A DNA stretch of 64,000 nt from an uncultured Chitinophagaceae bacterium. Its GTDB lineage: Bacteria; Bacteroidota; Bacteroidia; Chitinophagales; Chitinophagaceae. Position numbers and translations under genes: made by a program. Below the pieces are notes generated by a model. The model had not been told where the DNA came from, did not search any database, and saw only the letters and a list, made by a program, of their open reading frames with translations. The stretch's first letter is position 1; each line of letters starts with the position of its first letter. The stretch lies in the NCBI GenBank assembly GCA_903895845.1, contig CAITVK010000042.1, forward strand, positions 1-64,000, in the 5' to 3' direction. This document shows, piece after piece, positions 45,748 to 53,289 of the stretch.

Positions 45748-46725
45748 ATGAAACGTATCAGTATTCTTGTTCCTGAAAATTCGGTTATGCAGGCCATTGC
45801 CGATCCACAATATCTGTTTTCAGCAGTTAATCAGTTTATGGTAGCTGCTGGGAAGGAGCCCTTGTTTGATGTGCAGTTAGTTGGAATTAGAAAAGAAGTG
45901 AAAATTAATAGTGGGTTATTCTCCATCAATGTATCGCAACTATTGGAAGATACAACCCAACCCGATCTGGTCATTATTCCTGCGTTGTTTGGCGATATGC
46001 CCGCTGCCATTGAATCAAACAAACAAATGTTGCCGTGGATAAAGGAACAGCATGATAACGGTGCAGAAGTGGCCTCTCTTTGTGTGGGTGCTTTTTTGTT
46101 GGCTTCAACCGGGTTACTCGATGGAAAAAAGTGTTCTACACATTGGGGTTTTCAAAACCAGTTCAGGACTATGTTTCCAAAGGTTGAAGTAATGGATGGT
46201 AGTATTGTTACAGAGCAAGACAGACTTTATTCGAGCGGTGGTGCTATGAGTTATTGGAACTTATTGCTTTATCTGGTAGAGAAATATACGGATAGGCAAA
46301 CGGCAATATTGGCTTCCAAGTATTTTGCGATAGATATAGACCGGGCAAGTCAGGCGGCATTTGCCATGTTTCAGGGACAGAAGAATCATGCGGATGAGGC
46401 AGTGAAAAAGGCACAGGAGTTTATTGATACCAATATTAAAGAAAGAATTTCTATTGATGAGCTGGCAGGCTTAGTAGCAGTGGGCAGACGTAGTTTTGAG
46501 AGACGTTTTAAGCTTGCCACCAACAACTCTGTTCTGGAATACATCAACAGGGTGAAAGTGGAGTTGGCCAAGCGTAACCTGGAGATAAGTCGTAAAAACA
46601 TTAATGAAGTGATGTATGAGGTAGGTTATAACGATGCCAAGGCTTTTCGTACTATTTTTAAGAAGGTTACAGGTCTTACGCCCATTGAGTACCGAACCAA
46701 ATACAATAAATTGGCGGTGGAATAG
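45748..46725 (+). CDS. GlxA-type transcriptional regulator (DJ-1/PfpI plus AraC HTH)
   Basis: A 325-residue regulator with an N-terminal DJ-1/PfpI-like domain (about 1-185; the nucleophile-elbow stretch ASLCVGAFLLASTGLLDGKK keeps a Cys) and two AraC-type helix-turn-helix motifs (about 225-320: ISIDELAGLVAVGRRSFERR and INEVMYEVGYNDAKAFRTIF). The DJ-1 part senses a small molecule in related regulators. ATG at 45736 is also in frame. It diverges from the VOC/AHSA1 cluster and is the natural candidate regulator. Confidence 0.92.
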   Translation: MKRISILVPENSVMQAIADPQYLFSAVNQFMVAAGKEPLFDVQLVGIRKEVKINSGLFSINVSQLLEDTTQPDLVIIPALFGDMPAAIESNKQMLPWIKEQHDNGAEVASLCVGAFLLASTGLLDGKKCSTHWGFQNQFRTMFPKVEVMDGSIVTEQDRLYSSGGAMSYWNLLLYLVEKYTDRQTAILASKYFAIDIDRASQAAFAMFQGQKNHADEAVKKAQEFIDTNIKERISIDELAGLVAVGRRSFERRFKLATNNSVLEYINRVKVELAKRNLEISRKNINEVMYEVGYNDAKAFRTIFKKVTGLTPIEYRTKYNKLAVE

Positions 46726-46873
46726 AGAATGTTCTTAAAACTAGTTAAGGTATTTTGCCAGGTTGTCAACTGTGCCTTAGAGAACAACGATGTAGATGTA
46801 TTGGCGGCTAACTATCTTACAAGACTCCATGCAGAAGAGCTCTGATTTGATATTGTAGCCCTCTGGAACGTCA

Positions 46874-47125
46874 TCGCACTCCTGTAAATCGTAATAGCGC
46901 TCCTGTAAATTGGCGTCGCACTCCTGTAAATCGTCATAGCACTCCTGTAAATTGGCATAGCACTCCTGTAAATTGGTATCGCACTCCTGTAAATTGGCGT
47001 AGCACTCCCGTAAATTGGTGTAGCACTCCTGTAAATTGACATTGCACTCCTATAAATTGGCATAGCGCTCCTGTAGATTGATGTAGCACTTCTATAAATT
47101 GGGGTTGCACTACTGTAGATTGGTA
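46874..47125. repeat. Twelve-unit 21-bp tandem array
   Basis: Twelve 21-bp units from 46874; the typical unit reads TAGCACTCCTGTAAATTGG followed by CA. Units 9 and 11 carry TATAAATT in place of TGTAAATT. A decayed unit precedes the array (46853-46873) and another follows. It lies between two convergent genes, so it cannot be a promoter of either; the minus strand is open in one frame through most of it only because of the period. Confidence 0.95.
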
Positions 47126-47204
47126 TTGTAATCCTTTTAAATGAATTATTTGTTCAACTCAAACCTAATAAGTTACTATTGCTATGTGCAGATGTGGAAT
47201 AAAC

Positions 47205-47239
47205 AAAAAGAGAGCCCTGCATTTGCAGAGCCCTCTTTT
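47205..47239. terminator. Bidirectional terminator-like hairpin
   Basis: AAAAAGAGAGCCCTGC (47205-47220) and GCAGAGCCCTCTTTT (47225-47239) pair around ATTT with two or three mismatches or wobble pairs, flanked by A-run and T-run. It serves the minus-strand T9SS gene and possibly the plus-strand side. Confidence 0.8.
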
Positions 47240-47267
47240 GTATGAAGTTAAACGGGTATTATAAAAC

Positions 47268-48974
47268 TTATTTCACAAATTTAGTTGTAGAAACTTCACC
47301 GTTATTCTCGTAAGAGATAACATAGCTACCCTTTGTCAAATTGCCTACATTAATGCTTGTTTGAGTAGCACCCAATTGCACATTATAAGTAGAAATTGTT
47401 TTTCCACTGATTGAAGAAACCTTCAATACAGCACCACTTACTGCTTGTGTATGGGACACAGTTGCAGTATTAACTACTGGATTAGGATAAACACTTATTT
47501 TAACAGATACTTTGTTGCTCAATTGAACACTAGAACTGTAAGAGTAGCTACCATCGTTGTTTGTTACTTTCAAACGATAATAGGCAGATCCTGTAAGTTT
47601 TGAAGCATCAGTGTATTCATAGGCTGAGGGTTTATTTTTAGCCGGAATTACTTCCAAAGTGGAGAAGGTTTTGCCATCTATGCTTTTTTCAATCACAAAT
47701 GATTTAGTGCTAACTTCTGTTGCAGTAGCCCATGAAAGTTTAGCAAAACTATTTACCAAAGCACCGCTTAAACCAGTAGCAAATTTAACTGGCGTTAAAA
47801 CAGGTGTACCTGGAGTGTAAGCTATTCCTCTGAACTGTGTATTCTTTACAGCAGTATCTAAAACAATAGCAGAATCTCCTGGCATTGGGCCGAATGGTGG
47901 TTGGTTCCAACCAGTTAAATCGAAAGCACCAAACAATTTTGTCGAAGATGTCGCGAACAATGCAACGGTGTCACCACTGTTATAACCTGTTAAACCTCTA
48001 ACACCTTTAGCGTAAATAGAACCATTATATGACCAAGAACCGCTTACTAAAGAATATTTTTGAATACCTCTTTCTGTGAGAGCACCATTTGTACCATCAT
48101 CAGCAATGTATAAAACTTTACCTTTTGGCAAATCAACCATAAAGAATTGATAAGGTGATGTCTTTGTTGTAGGTACACTTGGGTAAGTTGTATCAATACC
48201 AGGAAGTGCTGCAATGCTTTGACCAGATGCAGTATCTACACCTGTTCCTATTGTAGCTAGTGTAACATCTGTAGCAACAGGGTTCAATGGACCATAGCTA
48301 GATTGATACGAACCATACAATTGACCATCATAAATTTCTAGACTACGAGCAGTAGGAGATTGATTCACGTTGGTTGTGCTGTGAGAAGATATTGTTGAGC
48401 AAGTAGTAGCACCAAATTGTGCTGTCTTGATACTCGTAGAAGAGTAGCACATGAAAAAAGTTGTACCATCTGGCGATACTACCGAACGTGGGGCGTATTT
48501 ACTAGCGAAATTGGTTAAACCTGTAGATGTATTAACTGCACCACTTTGGTCAACTCTGCCAATTACACGACGGGTAGTTGGTAGGGCTGTTGTTGTAGGA
48601 CTAGCCGCAACACCAGCAGTAGAAGTATCTGCGCCACAGTCGTAGCCAGCAAAAACTAGGTATTTACCATCAGCAGAACGAGTCATTTGTCCTTCTGTAG
48701 TACCAGTTCCTGCAGCAGATAATAAATAATTGCCAGCAGCAGCAGATCCTACAGTGCTTGGTAATGTAATTGTGTTGATAACTGGCGCTGTTTGTTTGGT
48801 TAAAACAAGGCTAGTTGTGTGTTCATCCAAAAAAACAGGTGCGGCAGATGCACCTAATGTTTTAGTGCCATCCCCAACCCTGTAAATTACAAGATTACCT
48901 GGGGTAAACGGTTTTTGTGCCTTTGCACAAACAATGCTGCCTATGGCAACAAGAAGAGTAAGCGTTTTTTTCAT
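47268..48974 (-). CDS. Secreted protein with T9SS type A sorting domain
   Basis: A 568-residue exported protein with a signal peptide (1-19, ending CAKA). The N-terminal 380 residues are beta-rich with repeated GDGT and DG-x-Y-x-V/F elements such as TRSADGKYLVFAGYDCGAD and SPDGTTFFMCYSS, suggesting a beta-propeller. A fibronectin-like module (about 400-485) precedes the sorting domain (about 490-568, starting ISVYPNPV). It will be exported by T9SS and anchored to or released from the surface. Function is unknown. It is transcribed alone, convergent with the glxA-type gene. Confidence 0.85.
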   Translation of the reverse strand: MKKTLTLLVAIGSIVCAKAQKPFTPGNLVIYRVGDGTKTLGASAAPVFLDEHTTSLVLTKQTAPVINTITLPSTVGSAAAGNYLLSAAGTGTTEGQMTRSADGKYLVFAGYDCGADTSTAGVAASPTTTALPTTRRVIGRVDQSGAVNTSTGLTNFASKYAPRSVVSPDGTTFFMCYSSTSIKTAQFGATTCSTISSHSTTNVNQSPTARSLEIYDGQLYGSYQSSYGPLNPVATDVTLATIGTGVDTASGQSIAALPGIDTTYPSVPTTKTSPYQFFMVDLPKGKVLYIADDGTNGALTERGIQKYSLVSGSWSYNGSIYAKGVRGLTGYNSGDTVALFATSSTKLFGAFDLTGWNQPPFGPMPGDSAIVLDTAVKNTQFRGIAYTPGTPVLTPVKFATGLSGALVNSFAKLSWATATEVSTKSFVIEKSIDGKTFSTLEVIPAKNKPSAYEYTDASKLTGSAYYRLKVTNNDGSYSYSSSVQLSNKVSVKISVYPNPVVNTATVSHTQAVSGAVLKVSSISGKTISTYNVQLGATQTSINVGNLTKGSYVISYENNGEVSTTKFVK

Positions 48975-49343
48975 AATTGTTTTATTTTTTTATTAATAAT
49001 AGTTACCCAAAGCCGTTGCTTTTTATGGCAAGTAATAACTTTCTAGCCTGCAAGATATTAGATTTTCCTATCCCTTTCTGATGTCTTACCGATTTGTTTC
49101 GAAAAAATTATCGAAATCGTTCTCGAATAACTCAGGTTGGTAGCAAAAACGATATATCTTGATATCTGTGAATGTGACTCCTTTTTTGTAACATTCTTTT
49201 TTGAAAATGACGTTCTTATTTTTCAGCATCCCGTTTTAGTAGTAGTTAAGTTGAAACAACTACAAAAAGTTGGGAAGGTCTATCCGTAAAAGAAGTTAAC
49301 TCCTCAAAAAAACAAATGTCTTTTCTTTGCATCAAAATAAGAT
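48975..49343. other. 369-bp gap before panB
   Basis: AT-rich, with several TTTCGAAAA/ATCGAAATCG words around 49100-49125 (TTTCGAAAAAATTATCGAAA) and a T-rich leader. The TTTCTTTGC word at 49327-49335 resembles a -7 region for panB. No gene or strong hairpin was found. Confidence 0.4.
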
Positions 49344-50147
49344 ATGGCTGTCAAGAAAATAACTACGAGTACCTTGCTGAAGATGAAAGCCAATGGAGAG
49401 AAGATATCCATGCTTACTGCTTACGATTTTTCCTTTGCCCGTTTATTTGATGCTGCCGGAATTGATATTCTATTGGTGGGAGATAGTGCTAGCAACGTAA
49501 TGGCCGGAAATGAAACCACTCTGCCAATTACTTTGGAGCAAATGATTTACCATGCCCAATGTGTGGTTAAAGGCGTAGAAAGAAGCTTCGTAATTGTAGA
49601 TCTGCCCTTTGGTAGCTATCAATCCAATTCCGAAATTGCTTTGGCTTCAGCAATAAAAATTATGAAAGAGACTGGTGCGCATGCTATTAAATTGGAAGGG
49701 GGAGAAGAGGTTGCCGATAGCATCAAGCGCATTGTAAGTGCGGGCATACCCGTGATGGGACATCTTGGCCTGACACCACAGAGTATCAATAAGTTTGGCT
49801 CTTATGTAGTACGAGCAAAAGAGGATGCAGAAGCCGAAAAACTTAAAAAAGATAGTATCATACTAGAACAAGCGGGTTGTTTTGGGGTTGTGCTGGAAAA
49901 GATTCCCGCAATGCTAGCAAAGGAAGTAACCGAAAGCATCAACATTCCCACTATTGGAATTGGTGCCGGTAAATATTGTGACGGACAAGTATTGGTAATG
50001 CACGACATGCTTGGAATTAATTCGGAATTCAAGCCACGGTTTATCAGACAATATCTCAATCTGGAGGCACTTATCAAAGAAGCAGCAAGGCAATATGCAG
50101 CGGATGTGAAGGGAAATGATTTCCCAAATGAGCAAGAATCGTATTAA
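49344..50147 (+). CDS. panB: 3-methyl-2-oxobutanoate hydroxymethyltransferase
   Basis: First step of pantothenate synthesis: transfers a hydroxymethyl group from methylene-tetrahydrofolate to ketoisovalerate to give ketopantoate. The 267-residue TIM-barrel enzyme has [20 protein letters not shown], the Mg-binding [11 protein letters not shown] and VDLPFGSYQ, the [16 protein letters not shown] stretch and the catalytic Glu in FGVVLEKIP. It is full length. No other pan gene is adjacent. A LytS-like kinase gene starts 82 bp downstream. Confidence 0.96.
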   Translation: MAVKKITTSTLLKMKANGEKISMLTAYDFSFARLFDAAGIDILLVGDSASNVMAGNETTLPITLEQMIYHAQCVVKGVERSFVIVDLPFGSYQSNSEIALASAIKIMKETGAHAIKLEGGEEVADSIKRIVSAGIPVMGHLGLTPQSINKFGSYVVRAKEDAEAEKLKKDSIILEQAGCFGVVLEKIPAMLAKEVTESINIPTIGIGAGKYCDGQVLVMHDMLGINSEFKPRFIRQYLNLEALIKEAARQYAADVKGNDFPNEQESY

Positions 50148-50229
50148 CCCTTCACCGATTAAACCTTATTTCCACCAATATTAGCATAGCCTTGTTTTTG
50201 CGGTCTTTACATTTGGAAAAATTTGAGAT

Positions 50230-51348
50230 ATGACGGCCGCAAAAAATAAAAAGGTTCTGACTATTGTAATACACATAGCGGTATGGACTTGTTTTCTTCT
50301 GATACCCTTCATTTTTCAACAGCATTCCCGGGATTCCCCCTCGCCAACAGTCATTAGCAATCATTTTAGGGCGGTACTAATCAGTAGTAGCCTCTATCTT
50401 ATTGCTTTTTACTACATCAATACGCAATTCTTGATTCCCAAATTGTTGCTCACCCGTAAATGGGGCTTTTATGGCGTATGCATTGTGGCTTTCTTTCTTC
50501 TGTTTTTATATTTCCCCGAGTGGGTTTCTTCTTTGGTAGCCGAAGATACTGCCTCCAGAATAGGAGGGATGCCATACATAAAAGGTATTCCCCCCGATTC
50601 TTTGCATATCCCTCCGCCCCCTCCTCATTTTGGATCGGGAAGGCATCGGTTTCATTTCTTTCCCGGCTCTTATCTCATCTTTATCTTGGTATTTACCATC
50701 GGCACCTGTGTGAGTGTAATACAGGAATGGTTGAAAACAGATTCGTATAAAAAGGAAATTGAACGGGAGAAGCTGAACACCGAATTGTTGTTTTTGAAAT
50801 CGCAGGTGAACCCTCATTTCTTTTTCAATACGTTAAATAATATCTATTCATTGGCAGTCACAGGCAGCGAAATGACTGCATCCGCTATCCTGAAGTTGTC
50901 GTCTATTATGCGGTACATAATATCCGATGCACAACTAAACGCTGTGCCTTTGGAAAATGAAGTAACTTTTATCAAGCATTTTATAGACCTGCAACTGGTG
51001 CGTCTTACAGATAAGGTCACCGTGGAGTTTACGATAGACGGCGTAATTGAGGATAAGATGATTGAGCCATTGATGTTTATTCCTTTTGTAGAGAATGCTT
51101 TTAAATATGGCATAAGCACCAAAGAGAAAACAAGTATTGTGTTTCATCTGAAGACGAGTGACAAGAAGATAATTTTTTCGGCTTCAAACAAAATTATTCA
51201 CAACGAAAGTGCATTGAAGGATACAACAGGTATTGGCATAAATAATGTAAAAAGAAGGTTAGAACTATTGTATCCAGATAAACATGAGTTGCAGATATTT
51301 AATACAGGAGAAAACTTTTCAGTAAAATTAGAAATTACCATCAAATGA
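50230..51348 (+). CDS. LytS/YehU-type sensor histidine kinase
   Basis: A 372-residue membrane kinase with about four membrane segments in the first 165 residues, separated by a Pro- and His-rich loop (IPPPPPHFGSGRHRFHFF, about 126-145). The histidine-kinase domain has the phospho-acceptor motif QVNPHFFFNTLNNIYSL (about 195), and an ATPase part with PFVENAFKYGI and TGIGINNVKRRLELLYP. It belongs to the HisKA_7TM/LytS group that pairs with LytTR regulators; the next gene overlaps by 4 bp and encodes one. The signal is unknown; the poly-Pro/His loop may bind metal. Confidence 0.93.
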   Translation: MTAAKNKKVLTIVIHIAVWTCFLLIPFIFQQHSRDSPSPTVISNHFRAVLISSSLYLIAFYYINTQFLIPKLLLTRKWGFYGVCIVAFFLLFLYFPEWVSSLVAEDTASRIGGMPYIKGIPPDSLHIPPPPPHFGSGRHRFHFFPGSYLIFILVFTIGTCVSVIQEWLKTDSYKKEIEREKLNTELLFLKSQVNPHFFFNTLNNIYSLAVTGSEMTASAILKLSSIMRYIISDAQLNAVPLENEVTFIKHFIDLQLVRLTDKVTVEFTIDGVIEDKMIEPLMFIPFVENAFKYGISTKEKTSIVFHLKTSDKKIIFSASNKIIHNESALKDTTGIGINNVKRRLELLYPDKHELQIFNTGENFSVKLEITIK

Positions 51349-52046
51349 TAACAGCTATTGCAGTAGATGATGAACCGTTGGCACTAAAATTAATTAGTCA
51401 GCATTGTGAGAAAGTGGAGTTCTTGCAGTTGAAAAAAGTATTTACAAATCCCGACGAAGCAGATGCTTATCTAAAGGAGAATAGAGTAGATCTTATTTTT
51501 CTGGATATACAGATGCCCGACATTAATGGTATGCAGTTTTACAGAAACCTCACCAATCCCCCACAGGTTATTTTTACCACGGCTTTCAGGGACTATGCTG
51601 TTGACGGATTTAATGTGGATGCTGTAGACTATCTGTTGAAGCCATTTGAGTTCGATCGGTTTTTGAAAGCTATCAACAAAGCCAAGGAGCTACTGGAATT
51701 CCTTTCAATACAAGAAGTCAATTCCAACTCCCTCTTTGTGAAGGTGAATTATGAGATGAAGAAAATTAACCTGAAAGACATCGACTTGATAGAGGCTTTG
51801 GACGATTACATCAAAATATACATCAAACCAATTCCCGTGTTGACCTTGATGACCTTGAAGAGTGTATCGGAAAAACTACCGCAGCAAGAGTTTATCCGGG
51901 TGCATCGGTCGTATATCATTCCGATTTCCAAGATAGAGAAGTTTAATAAGACAAAGATTTTTGTAGCCGGAAAAGAGATACCGATAGGCTCCAGCTACGG
52001 CGATGTATTTGATAAGTTGATAGAGCGAAGCAATGTTTTGGGGTGA
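51345..52046 (+). CDS. LytTR family response regulator
   Basis: A 233-residue regulator: a receiver domain (about 1-120) with AVDDEPLAL, the phospho-acceptor Asp in LIFLDIQMPDINGM (near residue 54), Thr in FTTAF and Lys in LLKPFEF, then a LytTR DNA-binding domain (about 135-230) with LIEALDDYIKIYI, EFIRVHRSYIIPISKIEKFN and the closing IPIGSSYGDVF. It overlaps the kinase gene by 4 bp, so the two are translationally coupled. Targets are not evident. Confidence 0.95.
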   Translation: MITAIAVDDEPLALKLISQHCEKVEFLQLKKVFTNPDEADAYLKENRVDLIFLDIQMPDINGMQFYRNLTNPPQVIFTTAFRDYAVDGFNVDAVDYLLKPFEFDRFLKAINKAKELLEFLSIQEVNSNSLFVKVNYEMKKINLKDIDLIEALDDYIKIYIKPIPVLTLMTLKSVSEKLPQQEFIRVHRSYIIPISKIEKFNKTKIFVAGKEIPIGSSYGDVFDKLIERSNVLG

Positions 52047-52082
52047 TAAGAAGTTGCGTAACTGAACTCAATCTGATTGATA

Positions 52083-52191
52083 CAAGTTGCTAGTAATAAA
52101 AAGTAAGTAAGCATAAAAAAGAGTCTGGATAGTGTAGTAACTTTCTAGACTCTTTTTATACCCAGCAACTTGCGTTAATTACTACACTATC
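52083..52191. promoter_or_regulatory. Nested and mutually exclusive hairpins, including a terminator
   Basis: Three perfect inverted pairs overlap. The 11-bp stem AAAAAGAGTCT (52116-52126) / 52147-52157 with flanking A- and T-runs is a terminator for either strand. CAAGTTGCT (52083-52091) pairs with AGCAACTTG (52164-52172) and encloses it. GATAGTGTAGTAA (52128-52140) pairs with 52179-52191, which would cross the terminator stem. It lies between convergent lytR-like and PIN toxin genes. Confidence 0.75.
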
Positions 52192-52309
52192 TTAGTGAAT
52201 GCACTTGCAAAACGCGCTAGCCCGTGTAGATTGTAGGGAGTGATGAGGACAGGCTGAGGAGAATGTTTCGTATGCAAGCACTTTTATAAACACTTTTGTT
52301 AGCTGCTGG
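52161..52309. other. attC-like recombination-site candidate after the toxin gene
   Basis: CCCAGCAAC at 52161-52169 and GTTAGCTGCTGGG at 52297-52309 frame about 150 bases holding an imperfect stem (GCACTTGCAAAACG near 52202 against CGTATGCAAGCAC near 52269). On the minus strand the toxin's TAA stop is embedded in AGCTAAC, as is common for integron cassettes, and GTTGCTGGG ends the site. This is inference from geometry; no integrase is in the window. Confidence 0.35.
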
Positions 52310-52741
52310 GCATATCAGTTTGTAGTCCTTCGTCACTTAATAATGATTTCAATAAATTGTCGGACGTTACAAATAAACCAACTTCTGACTTAAACGAAAT
52401 TGCACTTGAAAGTTGGATACTATCTAAAGTTCTTAAGCCTTTAAATCCATATTTTGTTGTCAAAATTCTGGCTTGCTCTATTATTAAACTATCTGTTGCA
52501 ATGAAAGTATATTTTGCACTATCTCTTTCAAATAGTTGTAATGTTTTAATTGCATCTAATTCTGTAATTTCCTTTGTTCTTACTTTCTTCCAAACAGATG
52601 ATGTAAATTCTACTTTAGTTATCTCAGACAAGTAAATACTTGTAACAGTTACCTTAGAAAATATCTGCTCAATTAATACAGTATCTTCTTCACGGTGATA
52701 AAGTTTGAATAAGGAAGAGAAGTGTCTAAAAATATTTTCAT
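52299..52741 (-). pseudogene. PIN-domain toxin with 2-bp frameshift near its start
   Basis: Reading from ATG at 52741, the product begins MKIFLDTS, the standard PIN-domain start with the first catalytic Asp, but the frame then goes wrong. From 52715 on, another frame gives SLFKLYHREEDTVLIEQIFS and a full PIN domain to TAA at 52299, with acidic residues in LRTLDSIQLSSAI and FVTSDNLLKSLL. Removing two bases (CT, within TCTCTTCC at about 52718-52714) joins them as LDTSSLFKLYH. Its ATG overlaps the antitoxin stop as ATGA, a normal toxin-antitoxin layout. An apparent start at 52763 in the second frame lacks the catalytic Asp. It is a VapC-like RNase, likely inactive as sequenced unless the base call is wrong. 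Confidence 0.85.
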
Positions 52742-52968
52742 AATTCAAGCCTTTTTTCTTCAATTACTGTGTCACTAAATGACCCCTTAAAGTTTTCTAA
52801 ATTTTTTTGGCTTTGTGCAAATGAAAAGTCTGATAAAGAAAGTGCTTTTTCTGTTTGAGTGGGAGCTTCGTCTAAAAATGTAAGAATTACCTTTACAGGA
52901 TTATTAGAGTGGTATTCTTTGTCAAGTTTTACATAACCATTTTGATATGTGCCAACTATTGCAACCAT
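52738..52968 (-). CDS. Antitoxin of the PIN toxin pair
   Basis: A 76-residue protein starting VAIVGTYQNGYVKLDKEYH, a beta-rich N-terminus like that of antitoxins found beside PIN toxins in Bacteroidota, and a helical charged C-terminus (LSDFSFAQSQKNLENFKG, VIEEKRLEL) suited to wrapping the toxin. Its stop overlaps the toxin ATG (ATGA, 52741-52738). The N-terminal half probably binds the promoter and autoregulates the pair. It appears intact, so it would outlive a broken toxin. A conserved 12-bp core lies 92 bp upstream of its ATG. Confidence 0.75.
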   Translation of the reverse strand: MVAIVGTYQNGYVKLDKEYHSNNPVKVILTFLDEAPTQTEKALSLSDFSFAQSQKNLENFKGSFSDTVIEEKRLEL

Positions 52969-53060
52969 AATTATTTTTTTTCTAAGGTAATGTAATTCTG
53001 TGTTTTGATAAGTGTAATGTCAAACTATTTTGTATTTCAAAATTTTAGTCCCCCGCCTGG

Positions 53061-53072
53061 CAGCTAACTCTT
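53061..53072 (-). repeat. Conserved 12-bp core AAGAGTTAGCTG, toxin-antitoxin copy
   Basis: On the minus strand AAGAGTTAGCTG precedes the antitoxin gene. The same core occurs at 55512-55523 (minus, before the methylase gene) and with one change at 10498-10509 (plus, before the HEPN-like gene). In all three cases an accessory gene starts 2 to 92 bases downstream. Confidence 0.65.
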
Positions 53073-53117
53073 GTATTTATCCCATCGGGAGCATGAATCC
53101 TTTCATGTGCCTACTGT

Positions 53118-53232
53118 TACTTATTCTCAAATATCAAACAACTTTTTTCTATTCAACCATTAGTAACGAGCAGCCCATGACGGGAGTCATGAACTAGACC
53201 CCGACATTCATGCGCCAGCTGGGTAAAAACTG
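53118..53232 (-). repeat. Shared downstream element D, copy B
   Basis: Read on the minus strand it starts 58 bp after the methylase stop and matches element D at 11200-11311. Shared blocks are CATGAATGTCGGG, TTCATGACTCC/GTCATGG with a one-base insertion here, CGTTACTAA and ATATTTGAG. CATGAC and GTCATG can pair. The remaining gap 52969-53289 contains the core at 53061 and no gene. Confidence 0.75.
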
Positions 53233-53289
53233 GTTTGACTAGTTCCTGCTCGAGTTGACTATTTTCGAATGTTCCTGCGCTAGATGAGC

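Noticed and set aside
46812-47063. Open frame with repeated IYRSA on the minus strand
   Set aside because: Same effect of the 21-bp array; no other support.
52742-52763. Start of the PIN toxin at 52763
   Set aside because: That frame replaces the conserved PIN start and loses the catalytic Asp; the ATGA overlap with the antitoxin shows that the real start is at 52741.
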